A stretch of 64,000 nt of DNA from Sphingobacterium chungjuense (GCF_011316935.1 NZ_WLYS01000001.1:806001-870000), one strand, 5' to 3'; positions 46,733 through 56,185 are shown, counted from the stretch's first letter. The notes: generated from the sequence alone by a model not told the origin. Program-made: numbers and translations.

Positions 46733-47355
46733 TTTCGTGGATAAAATTTTGCAGGTATTCCTATAGCAATTTTGTTGTTTGGAATATCCTTAGTAACAAC
46801 ACTTCCCGCACCGATTATGACGTTTTCACCAATTTTGATCCTTGGTAGCACGGTGGCGTTTGCTCCAACGTGTGTCAATTTTCCAATATTTGCACCTCCC
46901 AAAATAGTTGCTCCAGGAGATATTTCACAAAACTCACCTACTTTAACATCGTGTGATATTATAGATCCATAATACACCATACTACCCCTTCCTAAAGAGA
47001 CGCCAGAAGATATTATGCTGTTGCCAAGGATAGAAACACCCGAGTTTATATCCATACCAAAACTGGCAATGTTTGCTTTTACACTTATAGCAGACTCGCA
47101 AATACCACCTAATTTTGTAAATACATCAAAGAAATGCAGCCTTAAGGCTGAGCCACCAATACCTAATATGAACCGATTATCAACCTTTTTCAAATAAACT
47201 GCGGCAGCATCAAAAGAACTTATTATTGGGTGATCGTAAAGTGAGTGAACTTTAGGATTAATATCATCAAAAAAAGTAATATCTGCGCAAACAGAATTAT
47301 CCGTTAATACCTCTAGAACTTCTTTTGCAAAACCGCCAGCACCAACAATCAACAT
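46729..47355 (-). CDS. NeuD/PglD-type sugar O/N-acyltransferase
   Basis: 208 residues. The N-terminal Rossmann-like part LIVGAGGFAKEVLEVL is followed by a left-handed beta-helix of hexapeptide repeats (ISPGATILGGANIGKLTHVGANATVLP) and IPAKFYPRK at the C-terminus. This is the layout of PglD and NeuD. Together with the aminotransferase at 47682 it probably acetylates the new amino group of a nucleotide-linked deoxysugar. Its ATG overlaps the stop of the truncated WbqC. Confidence 0.87.
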   Translation of the reverse strand: MLIVGAGGFAKEVLEVLTDNSVCADITFFDDINPKVHSLYDHPIISSFDAAAVYLKKVDNRFILGIGGSALRLHFFDVFTKLGGICESAISVKANIASFGMDINSGVSILGNSIISSGVSLGRGSMVYYGSIISHDVKVGEFCEISPGATILGGANIGKLTHVGANATVLPRIKIGENVIIGAGSVVTKDIPNNKIAIGIPAKFYPRK

Positions 47356-47678
47356 GATGCTACGGTTTTAATAAGGTTCGAAAAACCATGAAATTGTTTA
47401 GCTTTTTTGTAATTAAGTTCAATTGTATTCAGTAAACTCTCATACAGTTTAACACCTCTTTTTCTGTTAGTTTTGGTATTAAATTTGTTTGGCGTAGCTT
47501 CATCTAGAGGGATAGTGAAAAGGTTCGGCTGTCCGGTTACTAATATTTTGTTTCGACTTATCCATCCATCCTTTATGAAGATCACATCGTCGCAATAAAC
47601 AAATTGATCCACGGCATTAATAAGTTGAAAGTGTCCTAAATAATGAAATACATATGGTTGCATGATTGCTACTTTCAT
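47349..47678 (-). pseudogene. WbqC-like protein, truncated
   Basis: 109 residues. VAIMQPYVFHYLGHFQLINAVDQFVYCDDV and WISRNKIL are a clear WbqC N-terminus, but the family usually spans about 220-240 residues. The similarity runs to about LYESLLNTIELNYKKAKQF and the frame then stops seven bases inside the NeuD-like gene. The C-terminal half is missing, which suggests a deletion that joined it to neuD. It may be non-functional or a minimal variant. WbqC genes commonly sit beside aminosugar aminotransferases. Confidence 0.7.
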
Positions 47679-47681
47679 CTG

Positions 47682-48764
47682 TTAATTGTTTTGTGCTCTC
47701 AAAATTAAGCGGCAAATTAGGTTTACCTCTTCCAGTGTGAGATCGTAATAGAGAGGAAGACATAAAACTTTTTTAGAGATATTATCTGTATTTTCTAATG
47801 ATATAGGTGGCAGGTAAGGTAATGCATTAGCCAACGATGGGTAAAAGTATCTTCTAGTGAAAATTTCGTGTTGTTCGAGCATGGTTTTGACGTCTAGTAA
47901 AAACTGCTCACTTTCCAAAACGATCGGATAATAGGCATAATTCAGTGTTGCGTTAGCGTGCCATTTTGGTTTAAAAGCTTTTAAAGTTTTAAGTTTTTCA
48001 TCATATGCTTCTGTAATAATTTTCCTCTTCTCATGGATCATTTTGAGGTATTTCATATTTACTAAACCCATGGCTGCATGTAGTTCGGAATTTTTTCCAT
48101 TGATACCTAATTCAGCGAATGAATCAAATCCAGATATACCAAAATTGCGGATATACGCCATGCGTTTAAGTATCTCGGGATTTGAGGTTATTAGAAGTCC
48201 ACCTTCCGTCGAATGGAATAGCTTTGTTGCGTGCAAAGAACAAGTGGAAATATCACCATATTCAAAAATTGAACGACCATTTACTTTTACTCCAAATGCG
48301 TGAGCTCCGTCATATATTACCTTCAGATTGTTACGGCTTGCAATTTCTTCGATCATCATGACATCACAGGGGTTTCCGTAAACATGTGTTGCCAAGATTG
48401 CAGAGGTTCTTTCTGTTATAGCAGCTTCAATTTTGTTTGCGTCTATGTTAAGTGATTTAGAATCAATGTCTACAAAGATAGGAGAGCAACCCTCCCACAC
48501 AATGCTACTTGAAGTTGCGACGAAAGAGAATGGAGTCGTAATGATCTCACCAGATAAGTCAAGGGCTTTAATAGCTATTTGTAAGGCTATGGTTCCGTTT
48601 GTGACAAACAGAAGGTGATTGACTTCTAAATGATCCTTGATTTTCATCTCCAAGTCACTCGATAGTGGTCCCATATTAGTTAGCCATTGACGTTCCCAAA
48701 TGCTATCAACATAACTTTTGTATTCATCGATTGGAGGTAAAAAAGGTTTAGTAATTGGTATCAT
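47682..48764 (-). CDS. DegT/DnrJ/EryC1/StrS aminotransferase
   Basis: A 360-residue PLP enzyme that aminates keto-deoxysugar nucleotides. Motifs in order are LFVTNGTIALQIAIKAL, TTPFSFVATSSSIVWEGCSPIFVDID, YDGAHAFGVKVNGRSIFEYGD, and the Lys-containing STCSLHATKLFHSTEGG. The length is typical. With the NeuD-like acetyltransferase it defines an N-acetylated amino-deoxysugar branch. The dehydratase making the keto sugar is not obvious here and may be elsewhere. Confidence 0.9.
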   Translation of the reverse strand: MIPITKPFLPPIDEYKSYVDSIWERQWLTNMGPLSSDLEMKIKDHLEVNHLLFVTNGTIALQIAIKALDLSGEIITTPFSFVATSSSIVWEGCSPIFVDIDSKSLNIDANKIEAAITERTSAILATHVYGNPCDVMMIEEIASRNNLKVIYDGAHAFGVKVNGRSIFEYGDISTCSLHATKLFHSTEGGLLITSNPEILKRMAYIRNFGISGFDSFAELGINGKNSELHAAMGLVNMKYLKMIHEKRKIITEAYDEKLKTLKAFKPKWHANATLNYAYYPIVLESEQFLLDVKTMLEQHEIFTRRYFYPSLANALPYLPPISLENTDNISKKVLCLPLYYDLTLEEVNLICRLILRAQNN

Positions 48765-48803
48765 TTTTTTAGTTTTTCATCAGCGATCCTAATATTTATT
48801 CCA

Positions 48804-50594
48804 TTACAACTCCTGCAACTCCACCATTCTCTTAAATTTGGGAGATGAATCCTTGAGCACATCAAATGCACCCTGACCAACGATTTTTCCGTCATTCATC
48901 AAAACCACCTTATCAGCGTTTCGGACCGTTGCCAGTCTATGTGCAATGATGATAATGGTAAATTGCCCTTTAAGAGCATCAATATTTTCTTGAATGGTCT
49001 TTTCCGTTTCTGAATCTAATGCAGAAGTTGCCTCATCCAGTATCAAGATATCGATATCTTTGAAAAGCTCTCTAGCTATTGATATGCGTTGTTTCTGTCC
49101 GCCACTAAGATTAATACCATTGTTTCCGAGTATGGTATCTTTTCCGTTTTCCAGCCCTTGTACAAAATCTGCTAATGATGCCCTCTCTAAGGCTTGATCG
49201 AAACGTGTCCTATTTTCTGATGTTGGTTCGGCCCAAAGTGTGATATTATCATAAATACTTGCATTGAAAATAACCGTTTCTTGAGATATATAGCCAATTT
49301 TGTTTTGAAACGAATACTTATCAACCGTTTCTATTTCACTAGAATCTATCTTGTAGCTACCTTTATTTGCATCAAGTAGGCCTGCAATAAGATTAACCAA
49401 TGTAGATTTGCCACTACCCGATTCGCCAACTAAGGCGATGGTTTCATTCTTCGCAATGTCCAGATTGATCCCTTTAATGATACGGTGATTACCGTAAGAA
49501 AACTTTAGATCTTTGAAATTTAATCCTTTTTGAAGTGACTCGTATTTTGCATGACCTTGTATTTCTCTATTTGCTCCAATCTCTTCGGTGAATTGCGCGA
49601 CGTTTTCCATAGTGCCTACTTTGCCTAGAAAGTAGTTGTATTGTGCTTGGAGATCCGTTAAGTTGGTCAAAGCTCGATAAAAGAAAAGCAAGCTGACAAT
49701 GATGGTGCTTAAAGGGCTTTCTCTGACATAGACTTGTAGCAGAATAACTGCCGCTACAATAAAGATCAGTATTGGCTCTCGAATGGCGCCAGTAATGGCA
49801 CCTAACTTACCTAATCGATAATTTACCGCTTCTATAGATTCTATATTGTGAATCACGCGTCTTGCATAATCTTTAATGAAACCCGTTGCCTTTAGGTATT
49901 TAAAATTGGCCACCAATTGAATGATTGTGCCTTGATAATCGTTGCTCTCTTTAACAAGCTTTCTTGAAGCAACAAGTGTAAATTTGTAAATCCATTGAAA
50001 TACAAAATTAAATAACAGGCCACCGATCATAATTAAAATAGCAAATTCGGCGTTCATGGCAAATGCAAATAACATGTAGACGACCACCATTACCCCTTTT
50101 TGAACGATAATTAAATAATCTCTAAAAGCATATAGTAGATTGTTGATTTCATTGGTCATTAGATTTTGTACAGCGCCGACATCTGCATTTATAAAATAAC
50201 GAAAGGATAAATGTGAAAATTTATCTAACAGATTTTTACGAGTTGATACGAGAAAATAACGAGATACCTTCGCATCGTAGATGGATTTGATATAAAAAAA
50301 TAAACCTTTGAAGACGAAGAAAACTACCATCAGAAGTAGCATATTCACTAAGGTGAATTCTATGCCAGCTAACTCAAAGAAATTCATTAAAAAATTATCT
50401 TCAGTCGCGGTGTTAGCCGCGCCTCCTTCGCTATCTGCCGCTATTTGAAACAAAGGAAGAAACATGCTAAGCCCAAGCCCATCCATCAGGCCGAACATAA
50501 AAGTCAGGCCGATTACGATAAAGATGCGATATCGTAGATACCGATAGAAGTAGGTAAAGTTTTTAAGGTATTTTTTGATAAACTGCTTAAGCAT
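48804..50594 (-). CDS. ABC transporter, PglK/MsbA-like (possible lipid-linked glycan flippase)
   Basis: 596 residues: six membrane helices (residues about 1-310), then an ATPase with Walker A VGESGSGKSTLVNLIAG, signature INLSGGQKQRISIA, Walker B ILILDEATSALDSE and H-loop IIAHR. PglK-type proteins flip undecaprenyl-linked oligosaccharides. No Wzx-like flippase was found in the operon although Wzy, Wza and Wzc candidates are present, so this protein may supply that step. That is an inference. Confidence 0.85.
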   Translation of the reverse strand: MLKQFIKKYLKNFTYFYRYLRYRIFIVIGLTFMFGLMDGLGLSMFLPLFQIAADSEGGAANTATEDNFLMNFFELAGIEFTLVNMLLLMVVFFVFKGLFFYIKSIYDAKVSRYFLVSTRKNLLDKFSHLSFRYFINADVGAVQNLMTNEINNLLYAFRDYLIIVQKGVMVVVYMLFAFAMNAEFAILIMIGGLLFNFVFQWIYKFTLVASRKLVKESNDYQGTIIQLVANFKYLKATGFIKDYARRVIHNIESIEAVNYRLGKLGAITGAIREPILIFIVAAVILLQVYVRESPLSTIIVSLLFFYRALTNLTDLQAQYNYFLGKVGTMENVAQFTEEIGANREIQGHAKYESLQKGLNFKDLKFSYGNHRIIKGINLDIAKNETIALVGESGSGKSTLVNLIAGLLDANKGSYKIDSSEIETVDKYSFQNKIGYISQETVIFNASIYDNITLWAEPTSENRTRFDQALERASLADFVQGLENGKDTILGNNGINLSGGQKQRISIARELFKDIDILILDEATSALDSETEKTIQENIDALKGQFTIIIIAHRLATVRNADKVVLMNDGKIVGQGAFDVLKDSSPKFKRMVELQEL

Positions 50595-50621
50595 GGAGTC
50601 TGATGATTCTGTCGTAATAAA

Positions 50622-51581
50622 CTATTTTCCAAACTCGGCGGCTAATGTTCTTCTTAGACCTTCCTGCATGCTATACGGTGGTTGAAAACCAGAGCTCATT
50701 GCTTTGGTGGAATCGTATTGCGTCACAGCACAAAACTTTTTCACGCGCACTGAGCTAATCGATAGCTTTTTTCTTGTTAAGAGTGCTAATAAATCAAAAC
50801 CATAACCGCCGAGCATACCGAGCCAGTAAGGAATACGTGTTGTAGGAATACGCTTTTCTAAAATTTTGCCAGTATGATGTACAAGATCTTTGGTAGTAAA
50901 GTCTGGTTTATCAACATAATTGTATGCTTGTATACCAGGATTCATCTTAGTAATTAAGAATTGGATGAAAGCGACGATATTTCCAATATAGGACATGGAT
51001 TTTTCATTGTTTCCTTTTCCAATGAGCATAAATTTACCAGAAGCTATTTGATTTAAAAGATTGAATACGTTGCCTCGGTTTCCCTCACCAAAAATTACTG
51101 TAGGCCGAACAATATCAATGCTCCAATCTGTATGGTTTTGAGCCCATTGTTGTAAAAGTATTTCTGCTTCCCATTTGCTCTTGCCATAGTGATTGAATGG
51201 TTCGGCAGGAAACGATTCATTAGGATTATCTTTATCTAAGCCATAAATAGCCACGGAACTGGTAAATATGATCTTTTTTACGCCCTGCTTTTCCATAGCT
51301 TCCAAGGTGTTTTGCATTCCTTGTACATTTACATCATAATACAATGACGTAGGAGATACATCGTCTCGGTGTTCTGCGGCTAAAAGTACAACCACATCTA
51401 CATTGGCTAAGGAATCTGCTAGGGAATTGATATCTAATACATTTCCTATGATGGAGATAGATGGGTGTGAAAAACTAGGCTCTTTGTCGATATTAACTAC
51501 AGAAAACTCGGGTGAAACGCTCAGAGCGTCTATTAGTTTGGTTCCTACGAAACCTGATCCACCGATAATCGCTATTTTCAT
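50622..51581 (-). CDS. NAD-dependent epimerase/dehydratase (extended SDR)
   Basis: 319 residues. IGGSGFVGTKLIDAL is the NAD site, IIFTSSVAIYG and YGKSKWEAEILL (YxxxK catalytic) define an extended SDR, and VRPTVIFGEGNRGN is typical. Such genes sit next to WecA-type transferases in Bacteroidota and often make UDP-GalNAc/GlcNAc or 6-deoxyhexosamine sugars; the exact product cannot be told. It starts 35 bases after the WecA-like gene. Confidence 0.85.
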   Translation of the reverse strand: MKIAIIGGSGFVGTKLIDALSVSPEFSVVNIDKEPSFSHPSISIIGNVLDINSLADSLANVDVVVLLAAEHRDDVSPTSLYYDVNVQGMQNTLEAMEKQGVKKIIFTSSVAIYGLDKDNPNESFPAEPFNHYGKSKWEAEILLQQWAQNHTDWSIDIVRPTVIFGEGNRGNVFNLLNQIASGKFMLIGKGNNEKSMSYIGNIVAFIQFLITKMNPGIQAYNYVDKPDFTTKDLVHHTGKILEKRIPTTRIPYWLGMLGGYGFDLLALLTRKKLSISSVRVKKFCAVTQYDSTKAMSSGFQPPYSMQEGLRRTLAAEFGK

Positions 51582-51615
51582 TAAGAAAGGTTGTGTTTAT
51601 GAGCGTCTCCGCCGA

Positions 51616-52779
51616 TTATTTTAATTGATCTGCTATTACCTGATTGTGACTTTTGTACGTATTAGAAATCGTTTTACCAACGGTAGATTGTTTACGTTTC
51701 AGGATTTTATCAACTACGGTATGAAAAATCCCCCATAAAACTAAATCTGCTGCTAGTACGATGTTGTTGCTAATAAGCTGCACAGCTATGGCATTAAAGA
51801 TACAAAAAAAGCCTGCAAGTGATATAATAGTAATCATTGCCTTTTGATGAGACAAGCCCGCGTCTAGCAGTTTGTGGTGGATATGGTTACGATCTGCACG
51901 AAAAAGGGGGTGTCCTAAGCGTACACGCACTAGCATTACGCGCGCCACATCCATCACCGGGACGATGAGCACGGTAAACGCTACAACGATTGCTCCTTCC
52001 GAGAAAGGTTGGATATGCGGGTTGTTCATCGCGTAGCTAACTGAAAGGAAGGACATGGACAAGCCTAGAGTCAAACTCCCTGAATCACCCATAAATATCT
52101 TGCGCTTTTTTCGAGAAATTCCAAACACATTATAATGGAAGAAAGGAATGAGTAATCCTGCTGTGATAAACGCGAACAAAGCGTGTAACCATGCTTGATT
52201 AATCATAAATAAAGTGCCTAAAGCGAGACACCCAACTAATACTAAGCCTGAACATAATCCGTCAATTCCGTCGATTAAGTTGATCGCATTGATAATTAGT
52301 ACAGTGACAAAAACAGTAAATGGTATACCTATCCATGCTGGTATATGTGTTATAAAAAACACACCATACAAATCATTGATCCAAACACCCGATATAGGCA
52401 AGAAGCATGCGACTAATATTTGCATGTAAAGTTTGGTTTTGGCGCTAATGCCAATCAAATCATCCGTAATACCCACAATAAATAACACCACCAAACCACA
52501 GACTAATCCCATTATCATTGGATAGATTTCGAAGGTCTCAAGGTTAAAGTCTACTAGATTGTTTCTGTAACACAAAATCAGTGTTAATACGACCAACACA
52601 CACTGAATTGGTACAAAGGTCACTCCACCAAGTCTAGAGACCAACTGAGTGTGAGTTTTGCGAACATCAACAGGGTCGAACAATCGCTTACGATAACTAA
52701 TAAGTAGTACATAAGGCAATAGTAATCTTCCTAATAGAAAGGCTACAATAAATGCAATACATACGACCAATATCTTCAT
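51616..52779 (-). CDS. Polyprenyl-phosphate HexNAc-1-phosphate transferase (WecA/MraY family)
   Basis: A 387-residue membrane protein with about eleven hydrophobic segments. It shows RLGGVTFVP, GITDDLIGISAKTKLYMQ (DDxxD-type), INLIDGIDGLCSGL, GDSGSLTLG and RADRNHIHHKLLDAGLSHQKA, the WecA HIHH signature. It loads the first sugar phosphate on undecaprenyl phosphate and is the first gene of the polysaccharide operon, downstream of the 763-base gap. Confidence 0.93.
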   Translation of the reverse strand: MKILVVCIAFIVAFLLGRLLLPYVLLISYRKRLFDPVDVRKTHTQLVSRLGGVTFVPIQCVLVVLTLILCYRNNLVDFNLETFEIYPMIMGLVCGLVVLFIVGITDDLIGISAKTKLYMQILVACFLPISGVWINDLYGVFFITHIPAWIGIPFTVFVTVLIINAINLIDGIDGLCSGLVLVGCLALGTLFMINQAWLHALFAFITAGLLIPFFHYNVFGISRKKRKIFMGDSGSLTLGLSMSFLSVSYAMNNPHIQPFSEGAIVVAFTVLIVPVMDVARVMLVRVRLGHPLFRADRNHIHHKLLDAGLSHQKAMITIISLAGFFCIFNAIAVQLISNNIVLAADLVLWGIFHTVVDKILKRKQSTVGKTISNTYKSHNQVIADQLK

Positions 52780-53542
52780 CTTATTAGTGATCTATAACCG
52801 TGTAATTGTTTATTAATGTTTCTCTATAAAGTGGCATTGATAATAATTCAGCCCAAGTTAATTTCAGCAGTAAAGTTACTATATGTAGGATTTAAGGGCG
52901 AATATATCAGCACTATTTATTCACTTATGTAGCATTCACACTACAAACAACGATGCCTATTTGATAGCAATGACATCATGATTTTCTTTTTTATGACTTA
53001 TGCAAAGCTAGCTATTTTTTAGTTTATAGCTGTTGGTTATTAGCTGTTTACGAAGTTCAGTCGTCCTGGATAACGATGTTAAGGGCTGAGCGTTGTAATT
53101 ATGTGAGCTTGTCGGGTTAATTCATTTTCCATATAGTCTAAATGGGTTCTGCAAATTTCTGTAAAAATCCCCACAAGATTCCTTATTGGTTAACCACTAA
53201 TAGTTACGCTTTATCATTTTTCGCTTTTCCTTTATTTGCCTACTGCTTTTGGTTAAAAGTAACCTTGTGGGGAATATTGTAAAAAAATTATTTTTCCTGC
53301 CGCAGATACTTTATGATATGTGCAAGAAACAAATGTCATTTTTTGTGCTGTTCGATATAATTTTCTCTAAGTGGGATAATAATGGTTATATCTTTGGAGG
53401 TTAATAGTCAGTTATATAGGTTTTAAATTCGTCCTTTTTTTATATAAATCATATTTAAATTACCGCAATTGGTATTACTTGTATAATTCGATATTTAAGT
53501 TGTATAACGATCACAATTTTCACGTATTTATCCTTTATAATT
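52780..53542. other. AT-rich gene-free region with a long inverted repeat
   Basis: No gene is visible over 763 bases. The left end must hold the minus-strand polysaccharide-operon promoter; a weak candidate is TAACTTTA (52878-52871) with TTCG 20 bases upstream (52902-52899). Ten-base arms TCCCCACAAG (53168-53177) and CTTGTGGGGA (53264-53273) form an inverted repeat 86 bases apart, with the palindrome TGGTTAACCA (53187-53196) between. On the plus strand TATCTTTG (53389-53396) is an exact TAnnTTTG -7 element that could serve the peptide gene at 53543. Confidence 0.5.
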
Positions 53543-53722
53543 ATGAAGCACAAAAAAAAATCCTATTCAAGGCCTGTAGTAAGTGTAGTTCGATTAATAG
53601 CAGAGTATGGTATTGCTGCATCTTCTGTGAACGTATCAGGAGGTTCGGGAGGTACACCGTATCAGCCAGCAGTCGAAGACTGGGAAGTTGGTGGCAGTGG
53701 TTATTGGACCACAGACTTGTAA
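53543..53722 (+). CDS. Small peptide upstream of fimbrillin-like gene (IAAxS...W family)
   Basis: A 59-residue frame (ATG 53543 to TAA 53722). The basic start (MKHKKKSYSRP) is followed by a beta-prone hydrophobic stretch VVSVVRLIAEYGIAASSVNV, a Gly/Ser-rich spacer, and an acidic Trp-containing tail EDWEVGGSGYWTTDL. It shares this layout with the peptide at 58867-59040. Similar peptides precede fimbrillin-like genes in Sphingobacteriaceae (recalled, not searched). No signal peptide. It lies 44 bases before the lipoprotein gene and is probably cotranscribed. Function unknown. Confidence 0.65.
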   Translation: MKHKKKSYSRPVVSVVRLIAEYGIAASSVNVSGGSGGTPYQPAVEDWEVGGSGYWTTDL

Positions 53723-53766
53723 GGGCAGCAGTAGCAAATTGAATAGTTAATTCCTAACGCATTATT

Positions 53767-55590
53767 ATGATTACGCAGCGATTTATTAAATCCAAGTGCT
53801 TTGTAAGCGCTTTATTTCTATTGCTTTGCTTTTGCATGACAGCCTGTAAACGTAATGCAGGTCGAGAAGATCTGCAAGATCCTAATGCCAGCTTACTAGT
53901 GGTGCAAGCTACCATCGATGATGCCGAAAATGTGGATTTGAATTCTCCGTTTGATGCCAAAGGAAATATCGAGCGATCGACTCGGTTATCAGGTAAATCA
54001 GATCTTACTAACTTCGAAAATAGTGCTAACTATATAGAAGGCGATGGCTTTGATGTGATTACCTCTGTGTCATCAAGTTGGAAAGGGCAAGAAATGAATG
54101 GTACCCCAGCACTGGCTAATTCCTCAGAAACTCTTCCAAGAGCAACATCGCCGATGACAGCCGGCTTTAAATATAGGCTCGTATTGTATAAGGTGGTTGG
54201 TGGGACACAAACATTTTGGAGACAAAAGCAGTTGACTTCCTCTGCTTCTAATGTAGTCGACACCACGCAGCAGATAGAAGTGGTGCGTGGAGATAGCTAC
54301 CAATGGTACGCGTATTCTTATAATAATGCTAATGACATACCACCTATAGCTACTACAGGGTCTAATCCTGCAGTCAGTATGGGTACGAATTCAGACTTTC
54401 TGTACGCTACAGGTACATTTACCATCTTACCGACTGGCGCTGCTAATACGCCTCTAGCGATTAATTTTCGTCATCAGGTAGCTCGTTTAGCTGTGGAGAT
54501 TGACGCTCGGGGTATGTTCGCCGATAATATAACGCAACTCGGTATTACTGTTGGTGGTATAGCAGGTGGCTCTTCGCCACTTACAACGGGTACTTTCAAT
54601 CTGGCTACTGCTCAGGTCTCTAATCCAACTGCTTATACACCTACGACTACTTTTACAGTAGCCAATTTTCAAAATGTAGACGCAGGCTTTAACGATCGAA
54701 AGGCGATCTATTTTTATTCAGCGACAGAAGCTTCTTTTCCAGCGCTATCCGTTAATTTGACGGGAGTAACCATAACTATGACTGATGGAAATACAACAAG
54801 AGCTTTCACTGGATTAAATCGATCATTTAGCTTCAACACTTCTGGCGCTATGACGGCTGGCCGTACCTACAATGCGAAAATCGATTTGATTGAATCTCCG
54901 CTGACTGTAGCGGGGTCTACCGTTCGCTGGGCTAGGACAAATCTGTATCTAAATCCTAGTGAAAGAAATCGCTATCGATTCTATGCTACTTATGCACATA
55001 CGAACGCCAGAGAGTCATATTGGTCTTTCCGTGGAGATATTCCAACCATGTTTGGTGTAACTGGCGATCCTTGTACATCGGTACATCCAACATCCCGACC
55101 TGAGGATGGTCTAAGTGTTTGGCGTCAGGCTACGGTAGCTGATTTTAACACATTGGGAACTTCTGGCTTGCTTGGATCTACCGGTCCATCTCAAAGTGTA
55201 GTCTACAACACAGTCGGTGGATTGGGTTACTATGAATACGCTGCTTCAGGCACTGGTTCGCCCCAATTCCCTAGCTCAAATTTACGCTTTAATATGAACG
55301 GATCTGGTACTGCTGTTGGCTTGGTAGCTGGTGCGGTTACCATCAACATTGGTATCACTGGTTATGGTACGGAAGCAAGAGTTTGGACTCAGGATCGGCT
55401 CTTGGATGTAGGCGGTTTACTCGGTCTAGGGGCTTACAGTTTTCGAGCTACAAGGGTTCCGGCCGTGCCACTCGTTACATCTGCATATAATAGCATCGTG
55501 CCAAATGTTCTCGAGACGCTTTCTTTGGGAGTTCTCGGCGCAGGATTATTAGAGTCTCCATTTCTCAATGTTCGTTGTGTAAGAAGGTAG
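53767..55590 (+). CDS. Fimbrillin-like lipoprotein
   Basis: 607 residues. The signal peptide ends in the lipobox LCFCMTAC (Cys about residue 20). The mature part is Thr/Ser/Ala-rich and beta-predicted, with NFRHQVARLAVEIDARG, the fimbrillin/Mfa-like hallmark in which an HxxARL/V segment follows the first domain. The C-terminal region shows GDPCTSVHP and ends NVRCVRR, a pattern shared with the protein at 57229. It is probably a cell-surface fimbrial or FISUMP-like adhesin. No Mfa2/FimB anchor or tip gene is next to it. Confidence 0.75.
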   Translation: MITQRFIKSKCFVSALFLLLCFCMTACKRNAGREDLQDPNASLLVVQATIDDAENVDLNSPFDAKGNIERSTRLSGKSDLTNFENSANYIEGDGFDVITSVSSSWKGQEMNGTPALANSSETLPRATSPMTAGFKYRLVLYKVVGGTQTFWRQKQLTSSASNVVDTTQQIEVVRGDSYQWYAYSYNNANDIPPIATTGSNPAVSMGTNSDFLYATGTFTILPTGAANTPLAINFRHQVARLAVEIDARGMFADNITQLGITVGGIAGGSSPLTTGTFNLATAQVSNPTAYTPTTTFTVANFQNVDAGFNDRKAIYFYSATEASFPALSVNLTGVTITMTDGNTTRAFTGLNRSFSFNTSGAMTAGRTYNAKIDLIESPLTVAGSTVRWARTNLYLNPSERNRYRFYATYAHTNARESYWSFRGDIPTMFGVTGDPCTSVHPTSRPEDGLSVWRQATVADFNTLGTSGLLGSTGPSQSVVYNTVGGLGYYEYAASGTGSPQFPSSNLRFNMNGSGTAVGLVAGAVTINIGITGYGTEARVWTQDRLLDVGGLLGLGAYSFRATRVPAVPLVTSAYNSIVPNVLETLSLGVLGAGLLESPFLNVRCVRR

Positions 55591-55747
55591 AAAAGATGCT
55601 GTAGGTAGGATGCTAATCGTAGTGATTACTCTACATCGCCAACAGTTATTCAGAAACAGGTGCTTGTAAAGCTACCTGTTTTTGAATTTTGTATCTACAA
55701 AACCCTATCTTAGTGTGTCCAAACATATTTCACATACGCAACTTAAA

Positions 55748-56185
55748 ATGATAATAGCTGTAGATTTTGACGGTACCATTGTAGAACATCGCTATCCTCA
55801 AATTGGTAAGCCTATACCATTTGCTATAGATATATTAATAAGGCTAAGAGAAGAGCGCCACACGCTTATCTTATGGACAGTACGCGAGGGAGCGCTTTTG
55901 CAAGAAGCTATTGATTATTGCGCTTCAAAAGGCGTTGTTTTTTATGCACACAATGCCAACTTTCCAGAAGAAGAGGCTGTCAGCGCATCACGCAAGCTGA
56001 CGGCAGATTTATTTATTGATGATCGTAATCTTGGCGGATTGCCTGATTGGACAGCTATTTATAGAGCTATTTCCGCCATGCGCCAGGGCGCTCAAGATAT
56101 TATTCCAATATTGTACGGACAACCCAACACAACTGCGAAAAAACAACGTCGTGGTATTTTCGCGGCCTTATTTGGTGACAATTAA
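55748..56185 (+). CDS. HAD-like phosphatase (BT0820-type)
   Basis: 145 residues from the ATG at 55748 (MIIAVDFDGTIVEH); the 22 codons before it lie in the gap after the fimbrillin-like gene. The DFDGT motif is HAD motif I, TLILWTVREGALLQEAIDY carries motif II Thr, and LFIDDRNLGG is motif IV. The small size and the CASKGVVFYAHNAN segment match the compact cap-less HAD group of Bacteroidota. Substrate unknown. Confidence 0.82.
   Translation: MIIAVDFDGTIVEHRYPQIGKPIPFAIDILIRLREERHTLILWTVREGALLQEAIDYCASKGVVFYAHNANFPEEEAVSASRKLTADLFIDDRNLGGLPDWTAIYRAISAMRQGAQDIIPILYGQPNTTAKKQRRGIFAALFGDN

Noticed and set aside
53479..53742. 87-residue plus-strand frame, MYNSIFKLYND
   Set aside because: It is the out-of-frame shadow of the 59-residue peptide gene, with Cys/Arg-rich unnatural composition.
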